Assembly (NCBI GenBank): GCA_029204225.1
Contig: CM055098.1
Span: forward strand, 49,837,120 to 49,901,119
Direction of reading: 5' to 3'
Source: Diphasiastrum complanatum
Lineage: Eukaryota; Streptophyta; Lycopodiopsida; Lycopodiales; Lycopodiaceae
DNA length: 64,000 nt
Shown: piece by piece, positions 32,415 to 42,510 of the stretch
Position numbering within the stretch: position 1 is the stretch's first letter
Layout of the letters: each line of letters starts with the position of its first letter
The notes under the pieces: model-generated
What the model was told of the DNA's origin: nothing
Databases searched by the model: none
Seen by the model: the letters and a program-made list of their open reading frames with translations, nothing else
Translations under genes and position numbers: made by a program

Positions 32415-32843
32415 CTCGACAAGAGAGTCATGATGATATCTGCATCATTGATTTTTGTGCTACTTGCAGACATCTGCTCAAGAAGATTTGATATCATAGA
32501 GAGTGCTAGAATATACCAAGCCTCTAATGAAGTTTGAGCACTTCGAATATGATTGATATGATTATCTCTAATATTGAGAGTGATAAGGGCAAAGGCCTTC
32601 CCATCCTTTTGCTTCCATTAAGTAATGGCCACCGGATCTACAATAGGCTTGACCTTAGTACCTTTTCTAGAGCTCTTTCGCTTGTAGGATTACCCTCATT
32701 TTGAATTTTCATAAGTGATAGTTGTCACCATCCAACTTTTTAATAAAATTTGAAGATGACGCATCCATAGTAGACAAATCTAATATTGAAAATATGGCAA
32801 TAAAGATGAATGCCACTTTGAAACTAGCTACCAAAGCTATGAT
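32415..32843 (-). pseudogene. Copia gag remnant (minus strand)
   Basis: Read on the minus strand, the start is MDASSSNFIKKLDGDNYHL after a priming site. Frame changes follow, then an end with ISNLLEQMSASSTKINDADI and IMTLLSS, where it meets repeat copy A. The NY-x-W-like start and the LL-x-M-x-x-x-DADII motif are typical of copia gag. It is truncated at the repeat. Confidence 0.75.
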
Positions 32844-32846
32844 CTA

Positions 32847-32858
32847 GCTCTGATACCA
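32847..32858 (-). promoter_or_regulatory. Primer-binding site, initiator-Met tRNA (minus strand)
   Basis: The plus strand reads GCTCTGATACCA, the perfect complement of TGGTATCAGAGC. It directly abuts TGTTGAAAAATGG at 32,859, the inner end of a minus-strand 5' LTR. Confidence 0.85.
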
Positions 32859-33620
32859 TGTTGAAAAATGGAAATAAGATGCACATGAGTCAAATAATTA
32901 TTCTACAATGATAATTCAATTTTAGGAAGAACAATAGTTAATATAATAACAAAATTATTTCAATACTATCAGAAACACAACTTATTATCATTCACAAGTG
33001 TAGAAAATAAATGACACAGAAAGATCGCTTCATTGCCAATTGTTAGAACTTAGAACGAATAGCATGAATAATAGAAAAATAGTAACACAAGACAAGTCAT
33101 GTGTCGAATTGTCAAATGTAGTATGTATTGCTTAATGATGAAAATACATCCGCTATCTACTCTGATTACACTATAGTAATAGCACATCCGATTCTGCTAT
33201 GAATTCCTCTCATACACAAATTGTAATCACGATAACTTATTAACGATCAATCTACGCCCTTTGGTAGAACAAAGAGAGAAGAGAAGAAGAAGAGTGACTA
33301 CTCCTGAAACATGAACTGAAAATAAATAAGTCAACTTCTTAAAATAAATTACTCCATTGATCTAATTATAGTTGTTGATGGCACAGCTCTAATGGAATGC
33401 ACCATCATTCACCTGGCGGGTGCCACATGGAGATAAGTAATTGGACTCGAAATGGATAAGACTCCATAACCAAATCTGATGAAGTTGTGATCCGATAACC
33501 CTTGAATAATCGTTTTAGGTCTGCTCGACATTGTGTCGACAATACGTGTATTTCTACAGATGGTCTCGAATCCTTTGACATTGTTTTGACAATGAAAGTA
33601 AAACTACAGAGTAGTTATAC
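32859..33620 (-). repeat. 5' LTR of the minus-strand copia remnant (outer edge approximate)
   Basis: It starts TGTTGAAAAATGG next to the priming site. The sequence is A+T-rich and non-coding. The outer edge is not fixed because no partner LTR is recognised. Confidence 0.5.
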
Positions 33621-33830
33621 ATTACAACATGATTGAAGAAATGAAATCCAATAGATCGTTTATTGGTACTGATTCTATGGTAAATCAAGAACAACTTCCC
33701 TCTACTTTTGAGTTCATGTGACAATCATCACTAGTGCGATTGGTTCTTTAGGATTTCCTTGACTTGTACATGAGCTTGTTCTAGTAGATTGTCTTGGATT
33801 GATTAAATTCATGTTAACTGGTGCAATTGT

Positions 33831-34276
33831 AGTTGGCACTTTTGGTTTGGCTAGACAATCTTTATAATAATGTCCATATCCGCATTCCTAACAAAATGGT
33901 GTGAATTTGACTTTAGTTGGATATTCATTCCACAACCAAAACATTCTAATGGAGCTCTTGTCCATTGTCATTATTGTGTGGCAACATAGATAGCATATTG
34001 CTCATTTACTATAGGATCTTAATATTGATCAAGTGGTATCATCCATTGATAAGTGTCCTGACTTGTGGATGCTTCTAGCTCAAATATTATTAGCTAGAGG
34101 TGTTGGAGGCAACACCAATGGCTGTGGGTATTCAATTGATCCCACTTTATGATCTCATCATATTTCTTGATGGCATCCATACTTGTGACAACATTGTTAA
34201 GGATCCTCGGATTGAATGCACAAAAGGCTAATTCATGACCAAAAGAGTTGCTAAGATGATAATACTTATTGGTCAT
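33831..34276 (-). pseudogene. Gag-like remnant with CCHC knuckle (minus strand)
   Basis: One minus-strand frame reads ECGYGHYYKDCLAKPK, a CX2-type knuckle, near 33,870. A further open piece at 34,276-34,094 (MDAIKKYDEIIKWDQ) lies upstream in the same direction. It is related to the minus-strand remnant at 7.1-8.2 kb through the HYYKDC/HCYKDC motif. Heavily broken. Confidence 0.45.
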
Positions 34277-34624
34277 TCTTTTTCTTCATCGTTGGACATG
34301 CATTCATTGTATGGTTCCCAACACAGATTGCGCACCACACATTCTCCATATTAGGATATTGTTGTCACATCAACTTGTAAAAAACGTTACTAATCATAGG
34401 AGGATGATTTTCTAATGACTTAAGTTTTTTCCAACCACTTCAAACTATACTTCTACAATGAGTGAAAATCAAAATGACAAAAAAATTTAGGTCATATAAA
34501 ATTGATCACTTTCGCTTTTTACAGCATTGAATATGACTTAAGAATATGAATTTGAAAGTGAATTTCGGAATTTTCCTATAACGTTTTTTATAAACTTTCA
34601 AATTCATATTCTTCTATTATTTGC

Positions 34625-35425
34625 CAAAATGGACTTTGACTTTGAATAGGAGCTAGAAATTGATAGTCAATCTGATGTGATAGCCAATCATATTGTGATT
34701 ATGGAGATCAATTTGAGCAGCACAACGACAATCACTCAAACCAATATGAGCAACATGACTCGAATGGAGACTGTTTGGTCTATGATGGAAACCATTCTAA
34801 ACATCAAAACATCGTTGTAATTCACAAGGTGGTGAATACACACTACGATACACGAGTCCTATGTGCCAATATGAACAATCGTCACCTCATGTGCAATGTT
34901 GTGTACAAAATAGCACTTTCAATAACTCTCATGGAAATCAATAGAATACTTAGTGTGCCACTTCTCATACCCATTGTGGTTCATCATTACTATTGTTCGA
35001 TTGAAAATCAAGCCCTACTTTGATTGAACAATGGCTGGAAAACGTTCAAATCCATTTTTCCATTCAGTGACACAATGATCAGGATTTATTGGAAATGGTG
35101 GGAAAGTATCTTAGTGGTCTTGCTCATATTTGGTGGAAAAATTGGATGTAATATGAAGCATTGGCTTGTACTAGAAATTGACCATTTATGTTCAGACAAA
35201 GGACTATTGAAGTCTTTCCAAAAATAACATTTCAAAGATGGTATTTCATTAGACAAATGTCTACAGTGGAAGAATACAATGTGCAATTTGTTGAAGTAGC
35301 TGAATGAATGCAATTTCCAATTGAGAAGAACAATGTGGTGCACTACATACAAGGTCTCGAACCTCATTTACGAGCAGTCATGGAAGACAATTCATATCAT
35401 GAAGGTGATTGCCATTGGCGAGTTG
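34625..35425 (+). pseudogene. Gypsy gag remnant (plus strand)
   Basis: Across frame breaks the plus strand gives YLSGLAHIWWKNW near 35,110-35,145, then FQRWYFIRQMSTVEEYNVQF, MQFPIEKNNVVHYIQGLEPH and LRAVMEDNSYHEG up to about 35,405. The A-x-x-WW...F...TVEEYNxxF...Y-x-x-GL pattern is that of gypsy gag capsid. Upstream, 34,440-34,545 resembles 27,970-28,065 (TTCTACAATGAGTGAAA, ACTTT(T/C)GC(T/-)TTTTACA), so the two regions share a leader. Confidence 0.75.
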
Positions 35426-35510
35426 GCTGCTTGTATGTCAAGTGGGTTTGGACGGCAAGAGTTGAAGGCTGGGAAGCTAAGTCATGGTTTTTGGCTGCCT
35501 GTGCTACATG

Positions 35511-35522
35511 TGGTATCAGAGC
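35511..35522 (+). promoter_or_regulatory. Primer-binding site, initiator-Met tRNA
   Basis: TGGTATCAGAGC, perfect, after GTGCTACA and a TG spacer. It indicates a plus-strand LTR ending at 35,508; the LTR body upstream is probably truncated by the gag remnant. No gag or pol can be read in the 2.2 kb that follows. Confidence 0.75.
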
Positions 35523-36870
35523 CGACTGGCCGGTCAACTATATGGATCTCACGAAAATGGCCATGGTTTGGGGTTCATCAGGGACAACTGTTGTGCAAGG
35601 TGTTGCCCATAGTGTAAGCACAGGTGCGTCCACGATCAGGGTGGTCGGCAAAACGAGGGACTTGATGAGTCAAGGTGCTGCCCTTGAGGTGTAAGCATGG
35701 TCAGTTCTCGTAGTTCGGGCCTGGCACTATTTGCATGTAGGACAGATGAGGTGTGTTGCCATTAGGTTGGTTTAAGCACGATCTGTGCCTTGTGGGGTGC
35801 GGGGCGACATATTCGAACTGTATGAGTTAACCATTGATACAGAGATGCTGCTCGAATTCAGGTGTAAAGCACGGGTGGTTAGCTGTCGGTGCGGGATAGC
35901 CGCCGATCATATAAGGCCTATCGATCAAAGTTGGTGGGGCGTGATTGAGGCAATGTGCTACTTAATGGTAAAAGCACGGATAGTTGGAGGGGTGTTCTCT
36001 GTGGGTTGATTCTGTGATCAATCTGCATGGGCGCGGCCAGGCAATGGTCCTTTGGCAGGACTATCTCAAAGGGGGACCTTGTCTTTGTTACCTATTAGTA
36101 AACCTGCCTGAGTGTCTTCCTTGCATGTATTCGTGGTGAGTCTTAGTACTCGTGCTTTGTCTGGTTTGCATGATTGCTTGTGATACAAGGAGCTGATGGC
36201 TCGAGAAGGAACCTTTATTTTGAAGGCTGATACCATTAAACAAAGAGGACTACAGAATCTGTGGGGCGGATTCGCAGTTCAAGTACTAGCACGTGAACGA
36301 CACCGAAACGACTCGATGTTTGCAAAGGATGGATGGCCAGCCTATTACTTGGGTTAGTTTCATTTGCGACAACGCCCACCAGACGCAAGCAAAAAGTCAA
36401 AAGTTGGAAAGGGCAATTTCAGGGGAAATCTTCTATGGAGCAGTTGGCCTTCATTTGGGATGGCTACCTTCGGAACTGAAACTCACTGAGCATGGGTGAT
36501 ATCCAATGTCAGTTGGGTTTTTCCTCAAAGGGGAAAGACTAGGATCCTCTTCAGAGATTGGCAACAAGTTGGATCAAGCCATAATCCTAGCAGATGGGAA
36601 GCAAAGTGTTGGAAAGGCTTTTTGTCTGAGAACTCTACTCTAAGTCCGGTCAGGTGATTTTATAAGTGGAGGGGAACTATCACACACCCCTCTCTCTTGG
36701 GACAAATTTTGAATGAAAGTTGATCAAAATGGGGGCAAATTCAAGGTGACCTAGCCACACTCACACGAGGAGACTGGCGAACTTTGGACCTAATAAGTTG
36801 ACAAGATTTTGTTGTGGAAAGGAAAGCTTGTTATAGGCTTTCTCTGGACCAGCAATGATGAGAAGACATA
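35523..36870 (+). other. Non-coding interior of a possible plus-strand non-autonomous LTR element
   Basis: No coding motif. Loosely repeated words (GGTGTAAGCA, GTAAAGCACG, GGCAAT, each in a GGTG-rich setting) recur between about 35,600 and 36,020. Together with the priming site at 35,511 and a purine tract plus LTR at 37,775-38,134, this could be the inside of a large non-autonomous element, but the two LTR ends do not visibly match. Confidence 0.4.
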
Positions 36871-36879
36871 ATGAGTATA

Positions 36880-37260
36880 CTGACTTGTGTTACGTGTAAA
36901 GCAGCTGATCAACGAAGGAATTGTGAAAGTTATCTTGCACGAGAGACTTGGTACTTCAAACGGACACTAAGGGACAGTTCGTATTGAAAATCGGACTAGT
37001 GCAAACTTTGGGTGCATGTGTCTGATTCAAAGAGAGCTACTTGAAGCCAAGCTAGATGTACACTTCTTGTTTTGACTGTGAGGCAACTGACCAGTGATGG
37101 AATTGTGAAAGTCAAGTTTTGCACGACGGACATGGTGCTTCAAACAAACGCGAAGAGATAATTCGTATGCGAATAAAACATGTGCGACCCCTTGGCTCTC
37201 CACGAGGCCACTAGTTACATTTGGGCTGATTCAAAGACAACTACTTCAAGCTAAGGAAAA
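36880..37260 (+). repeat. Two imperfect direct repeats of about 190 bp
   Basis: Each copy carries CAACTGA or CAGCTGA, GGAATTGTGAAAGT, TTGCACGA, GG(T/A)(G/A)CTTCAAAC, AATTCGTAT or GTTCGTATT, then CTGATTCAAAGA and CTACTT(C/G)AAGC. The units start at about 36,900 and 37,085. Non-coding. Confidence 0.65.
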
Positions 37261-37774
37261 GTACCAAGACCAGGCTGGGACAAGGAGAAAAATGAAGGTG
37301 CAAAAAACAACAAGGCATGGAGTGGACCATAAAGTGGGCAATCAAACAATAAATCCTTTGGCTCAAGGAGCCCTGATACTTGTGCGAAACTGATTAAATC
37401 TGGAGCTCAGGGAGCTCAATACAAAGTGCATCAAGGACAAATCAGGAGCTCAAAGGAGTTCCAAATTCAAAAGCAAGAAGCGATAGGGGCGAACATTTCA
37501 CAGAATCTCCTCTGTCACCAGTTAATAAGGTTCTAGGGTTTTACGTAGGCGATATAAAATTACGCTTTTCCCAAACAAAGTGATATTTTCAAGTTACGTA
37601 ATTTTTTAATACAAAGAGCTGAGCCTCCGACTTGTGCTCATGTGCCAGCTTCAATGTTAATAAAAAGTGGCCAGTAAATAGAAAACTGTGCCAAGTTGCT
37701 CAAATGTATAGTTAATTTTAATTGGGAGACACCTTTACTTTAATCTGACATCTGATGAGGACATCAGATTTTAT

Positions 37775-37788
37775 AAAGGTGGGGTGGA
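37775..37788 (+). promoter_or_regulatory. Polypurine tract
   Basis: AAAGGTGGGGTGGA directly before TGTTGTAAAGTTACC. It fixes the orientation of the following LTR as plus. Confidence 0.65.
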
Positions 37789-38134
37789 TGTTGTAAAGTT
37801 ACCTTTACAAGCTCTACTTCCGGCGCCACCGACGCCAGCAGCACCCTTGCTACCCTCGGCGCTAGCGCCGCTCCCAGTAGCGCCATTGTGACCAGAATCC
37901 AGTCGGCGCCAAGTTCCTATGGCTGAAAATCTTTGATCGGTTCTAGCGAAGTCCAGAGAGCTCAGATTGATGTGCAATCACCTCACACGATCTAGGCATG
38001 ATCAAAGGAAACATGGGGATCAATAAATTCTAGAGAGAGAAAATGACTAGAAAATAGAGAGAAAAAACGTGCTTTACCAGCCTGGGTAGAGTACTTGGTA
38101 TGAGGGGAGGTGGCGAATCCCACCAACACTATAG
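37789..38134 (+). repeat. LTR-type repeat, copy B (plus orientation)
   Basis: It starts TGTTGTAAAGTTACCTTTAC and has GGCGCC-rich words (GGCGCTAGCGCCG at 37,859), CACACGATCTAGGCATGATC and TACTTGGTATGAGGGGAGG. It is the inverted homologue of copy A. Homology with copy A ends at about CACTATAG, after which the flanks differ. The two copies also differ by small indels inside, so they are not a fresh pair. Confidence 0.75.
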
Positions 38135-38389
38135 TGAAAAATGCCAATGGCCCTCCAACAACCTATCTCAAATTGCTTCTTAACCTCACTTCTCTTGAAA
38201 TGGTGTCTATAAGACACAGTTATGACACTTTTTCCAAAAGCTCTCACACTTTTTGTTGGATTATATTCTCATCACTCTAATTTGATTTCTAAATCTGCAT
38301 CCATTCATTTATCCAGTTGTTCCAGATTTATTCACACTAGTGCATAGATTGTAGAAATACACGGGAATTGCAAAGTATGTTTAGAATCG

Positions 38390-38600
38390 CTTACGGCCTC
38401 TTACAGCCTCTTATGATCTCATGGACTTTTTACATCTACTTGCGGGTTCTTACGTTTGCTCACGATCTTACGCTCTATGATCTTCCATTGGTTTTTACAC
38501 TTGATAATTAGTGTATTGCTTTATGGTCGTTTACGAGCATTTTACGCTTGCTTACAGACTTTCACTCTTACGATTGCTTATGGATCCTTACAAACACAAC
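38390..38600 (+). repeat. Degenerate CTTACG-rich tract
   Basis: Repeated words CTTACG, TTACGGCCTC, CTTACAGCCTC and TTTACG. Low complexity, no coding signal. Confidence 0.5.
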
Positions 38601-38700
38601 AACGACAACAACAAATATCTATTGAGCGATTATCGAAGGTCGCCAAATATTTATCGAGAGTTAACAAAACATGTCACCACTTGTGTTGAAGCTAACGACT

Positions 38701-39447
38701 TGTTCTAACAATTGTTAGCAAGCAATTACAGTGAAACCAAACAAGATAAGTGACAACGCAATATGGCCAAGTGCCAATTATGATCTACAACTCAATATGG
38801 CTACGTGCCAATGGTGACCTGGCTAAATTGCTACCATAAACCGTCAGTTGGATAAGCCCATGCGACATTTCTAATTAGTATAAATAGTTGATCATTTTCT
38901 CAAGTTATATCAATCAATCAAGTCAACTGATTCAAGAACTCAATTTATGATAGAATATTGCTAGCAACATTTCAATGCTTATTCGTGGAATTGTATCAAA
39001 CAAAAATGATCATTATTCTAAATTGTTTATGAATACGCGGTTGTATCCGCTGCTATAGTTGTGTGCTTGTAATTCATCTGATTTGTACATGCTACTTATG
39101 GAATTAATTCTAAGGTTTTATTGCATTCAATATTATGTTAGAATGAGTGTATGCTTTTTAGATCAACTGTTATCTTATTTCGTTCTCTTATAGTTTTGTC
39201 TAAGCATCAAACATTTATGCATATCAATACTCTACTTTCTTTATGTTTGTCAATGTAATCAGTCTCATAGATTCTGATAATTTCAAAAAGTAGAATCAAG
39301 TAGGATCAAACGTGACTCTTGTCGCGATAATATGGTTCGAATTTGATAGCCGCAGTCATGCATTGAAGAATGATCATTCCGTAGAGCCCAAAATTTGCAT
39401 CTGTTGCAGTTTCTTGTTGTGTCGATCTTCTTTTCTTTTTTCCAACA
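38701..39447 (+). repeat. 5' LTR of a plus-strand copia remnant
   Basis: It begins TGTTCTAACAATTG and ends TTCCAACA before a decayed priming site (TGATATCATATC at 39,448; the standard is TGGTATCAGAGC). Core promoter TATAAATAG lies at 38,879-38,887. The 747-bp length is ordinary. Copia gag follows. Confidence 0.7.
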
Positions 39448-39830
39448 TGATATCATATCATTCAATTTATTCAAAGCATTTAAAGAGTTTCGACAAGAGA
39501 GTCAGAAGGGCATTGACCTACTTTAACCTCTCAGTGAACGACTACATAATTATCCATGTCAGTGATGGAGTGATGCCAAGGCAAGCTTGGAAAGTGCTTG
39601 GGGAGAAGTTCGAAACATCAAAATCATGTTCCTCAAGTCAAAGCTGAATGACATTCGAATGGAACAAGGGGAGCACATTCAAATGTGTTTCATTCGAATT
39701 GCTGAGAGATGAATTGCATTCCATTGTCATAGTCACAAATGACCAACATCGAATATACCAATTATAAATGCTACAACATGACTCAAAATAGAAGACCGTG
39801 ATCACTTCATTATTTGAAAAGGGACGCAAC
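39448..39830 (+). pseudogene. Copia gag remnant after the LTR
   Basis: The frame from about 39,505 reads ALTYFNLSVNDYIIIHVSDG and MPRQAWKVLGEKFET. A frame change at about 39,620 then leads to IMFLKSKLNDIRMEQGEHIQ and FIRIAER. The A-W-x-x-L-x-x-x-FE-T...L-x-x-x-L-x-x-x-M-x-x-G pattern is typical of copia gag. It is cut off shortly after. Confidence 0.75.
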
Positions 39831-39840
39831 ACACTACATG

Positions 39841-40174
39841 TGAGTGCTCTATACTATTTAATTCGCTTTCTGTTGTAACTAATTGAGTGGGACTTCCTTA
39901 TCTAGGTCATGTTCTTTAAGGTGGGAGTAGATTATGTTAACAAATACAATTGAAACTTTTTTTGTGTAAAATCCTTAGGAGGAACAAAAAACTAACCATC
40001 AAACAACGTTAACATATATAGAGATAACATTTTCCAAGGTTGATTGTAGATGGGCTCAATGCAAGTGCCATCAAATGTGGGAGATTAGCATGTATGCAAC
40101 CCACCCCAATGCCATTTAAGTGGGTGGGGGTGAACTCACCTTTGCAATAGGTGATGCTCATAATATTTCACAAA
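39841..40174. other. No gene seen
   Basis: A+T-rich flank between the copia gag remnant and the Helitron candidate. Nothing recognised. Confidence 0.5.
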
Positions 40175-40404
40175 TCTATATATACTAAAAGAATTTGGGT
40201 TTTTGGGCAGCTCACGTTGTCTGTCACGCTCTCACGGGCAGCGTGAGCTGCCTGGAAACCCATGTTTTTAAACTAAAAAGAGGCTGGGGAAGGGTCAAGG
40301 CCACAGACAGGGGAGGGGCACGGGCCCCCGCCATCCTCACATTTGAATTTGCCCGCTGTTGGGATGGGGACGGGCAGGGGAGGGGCACGGGCAGGCGTTA
40401 CTAG
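40175..40404 (+). mobile_element. Small non-autonomous Helitron candidate (230 bp)
   Basis: The 5' end TCTATATATACTAAAAG is close to plant Helitron starts. The 3' end is CTAG, preceded by G+C-rich sequence (GGGCACGGGCAGGCGTTA). The flanks are A on the left and T on the right, as Helitrons require, with no duplication. Just inside the 5' end is a strong inverted repeat (GGGTTTTTGGGCAGCTCACG against CGTGAGCTGCCTGGAAACCC). The usual short hairpin about 10 nt before CTRR is not convincing, which is the main doubt. Confidence 0.5.
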
Positions 40405-41300
40405 TAAAGAGCTAAAGTTTTTTAAACCTATGTTTCGAGTTGTAGTGGTTGTTTGTGGGCATACAACGATGTGCTCAAGTTCTCAATTGATAAAAAATGT
40501 GAATGTGTTATTGCCAAGTTGTTTATTTGATTTTAAGTGGTGTGGTTGACAGTGATTGGTCGCAATGTGCACTCAGATAAATGCAAGTGAAAGTTGAGTT
40601 TTACTTATTCCCATTCTCTACATCGGACACCATTTTTTAGGGTGGTTTTAGAAGCAAGTGCCATGTCAAAAACACTTACCAAGTAGTGAGTGCTCTATTG
40701 AAGGACCCACATTGTACAAGGATATGGCTAGTAACTATGGAGAAGCAACAATTTGAAATGGCTGGGGATAGACTCGTCGACTACTAACGTGCATTTGCTG
40801 GGCAAGGTTGGAAGGCACAAGATCATCCCTAAATTTGCCATGGACTTGCCCTTGCCCCTATGCAGCAAGCCCAAAAAGCGTTGCCGCACTTGCATGTGGG
40901 GGGGCATGTTCTCTCTCAGGGGGTTGGCCTTTTCGGCCCACATAAACCAATAGCATAAGGACATGTGCACATCACCCTTCATCCCTAGAAGGTAGCAAGC
41001 GAAGTCGCTTATTGGCACGAGAGAGGGGGGGTAATGCCCGCTTTCGTGCCTCTGCGACACGTGGAGTGGACTGCCCGACCCTTTTTTTCCTGGTCCGGTG
41101 TGCGCAGGTGCTCGTTGAAAATGAATTTTTGGCGGGCACACTGCACGTGGCATCGGGCAGCTAGGGTGGCGCCGGGCAAGCGAGGCACCATGAAGGTGGG
41201 GCAGGGGTGGCACCGGGCAGCAGCTGTAGGTGGCGCCAGGCACCAACACGCCCAGGCAAGCACATGTGAGACATTGGGAGTCATTGGGTATATATGGCCT
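40405..41300. other. No gene; G+C-rich repeat patches
   Basis: Non-coding. From about 41,140 the words CGGGCA, GGTGGCGCC and GGCACCA recur. Open frames here are composition effects of G+C-rich DNA. Confidence 0.45.
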
Positions 41301-41307
41301 TTGAGAA

Positions 41308-41369
41308 ATCCCATAAAAAAACTTATGGGATAAATTCTGGTTGCCCGGACACATGGCGCCCGGGCAACC
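41308..41369. repeat. Two adjacent perfect hairpins
   Basis: ATCCCATAA and TTATGGGAT (arms 41,308-41,316 and 41,323-41,331) are followed by GGTTGCCCGG and CCGGGCAACC (arms 41,339-41,348 and 41,360-41,369), then an A13 run. They may be the end of an unrecognised non-autonomous element. Confidence 0.6.
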
Positions 41370-41708
41370 AATATTAAAAAAAAAAAAATGGGCAGGGGCG
41401 GATCAATGCACGGTGCGGGGCGTAATCCACTCCGTCCCAATAAGAGACGAGGGGTCGCAAGTGAGCAGGCTTCCTAATCCACATGTTATCGAGTCTTCTT
41501 CAGTAGTGACCGTTGAACTGGAAGTCCCCTCACAAACCATGCGAACGCAGCGATCGCTATGCTAGTCTCAATGCGCACCAATCACAGAATTCGGGGTAGG
41601 TAGGTAATTTTTAAATAATAATTTATATCATTAGGCTCTTCTCAATCAAACAAAAAACTGAACGTTAGTTGTTTTTGAAAACCTTCCCTCTGTTCCTCTT
41701 CCTCCCTC

Positions 41709-41711
<3 letters not shown>

Positions 41712-41769
<58 letters not shown>

Positions 41770-41804
41770 TAGCGCGGGCAAGTCGGATCGATCGATCGAT
41801 CGAT
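41712..41804 (+). promoter_or_regulatory. (CT)n and (GATC)n microsatellites in the presumed TPX2 5' leader
   Basis: An uninterrupted CT run of about 50 bp (41,712-41,763), then TTTCTCG, then GATCGATCGATCGATCGAT (41,786-41,804). CT/GA microsatellites are common in plant promoters and leaders. It lies about 0.55 kb before the TPX2 start codon. A leader intron is possible, since TCCAG directly precedes the ATG region. Confidence 0.6.
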
Positions 41805-42338
41805 AGTCGTTCTTTATTATCGAGGCGGAGCTTACGTTTCGAAGATCTGTCTCAGTTTTTGGCTCTTCGTTTCTCGGTGAAAATCTCAGACATCGCGGCA
41901 TTATTGTGAATATTTTAGGCCCGATGAACCTTTCTTGTTGGCTTCAGACTTCATGATTTAGTGTACTTCGGTATTATCATTTGAGGCCACTGCTATGGAG
42001 ATCACTGGCTGAAAGATTTTGTCGTGCATCATCGATCTTGAGCCTGTCCAGAAATTCAACAAGGTTCTGTACAGAGTCTGCAGAGGGAAGTGTACGAGGC
42101 ATTTATTTTCATTTATTTGCGGGCAGGCGACGTCTTGGCGCCTTCGTTAGTTAACTTGTAATTTTAGCATGAGAGTTGATGACAGCATGGCAATGGATGG
42201 AAGATAGGCTAAGCAAAATGCAGGAAAGTAACAGATAGTGGGAACAATTTAGCAACATCGGCAAACAAACAGAAAAGTAAGGTTATTAAAAGAAGATTGT
42301 AGCTTGCATAATATCTGGAATTACTGGAAGTCCAGGAA

Positions 42339-42510
42339 ATGGCTGAAGAAGGGAGCGTGATGTTGGCCAGACTTACGGTGCCTTTCCAGATCGATCCTGC
42401 GTACGAGTTTTCGGCACCGATGTACTTCGACTTCTGTGCACAAGAGACCAGTACAGATGTGGAAACTGCGGAGGGCTGGTTTGCCACCGCAGTCACCTAT
42501 GAAGCTTCTC
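42339..42510 (+). CDS. TPX2: TPX2-like microtubule-associated protein, exon 1
   Basis: TPX2 proteins help nucleate and bundle spindle microtubules and activate Aurora kinase. In plants they act around the nuclear envelope and in the spindle. The exon encodes 57 residues from MAEEGSVMLARL, with the signature IDPAYEFSAPMYFDF followed by E-T-x(5-6)-A-E-x-WF (WFATAVTYEAS). This is the conserved N-terminal block of plant TPX2. It ends at a clear donor (TCTC/GTAAGC) in phase 1. The start is the first ATG of the frame and gives the expected short leader before the block. The next exons recognised are 18 kb away. Confidence 0.8.

Noticed and set aside
40728-41440. Overlapping frames of 208 and 143 aa on the minus strand
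   Set aside because: G+C-rich, repeat-containing DNA keeps several frames open at once. The frames overlap and none has a recognisable motif.
41665-41901. An open frame of alternating Arg-Glu
   Set aside because: It is the complement of the (CT)n microsatellite in the presumed TPX2 leader.
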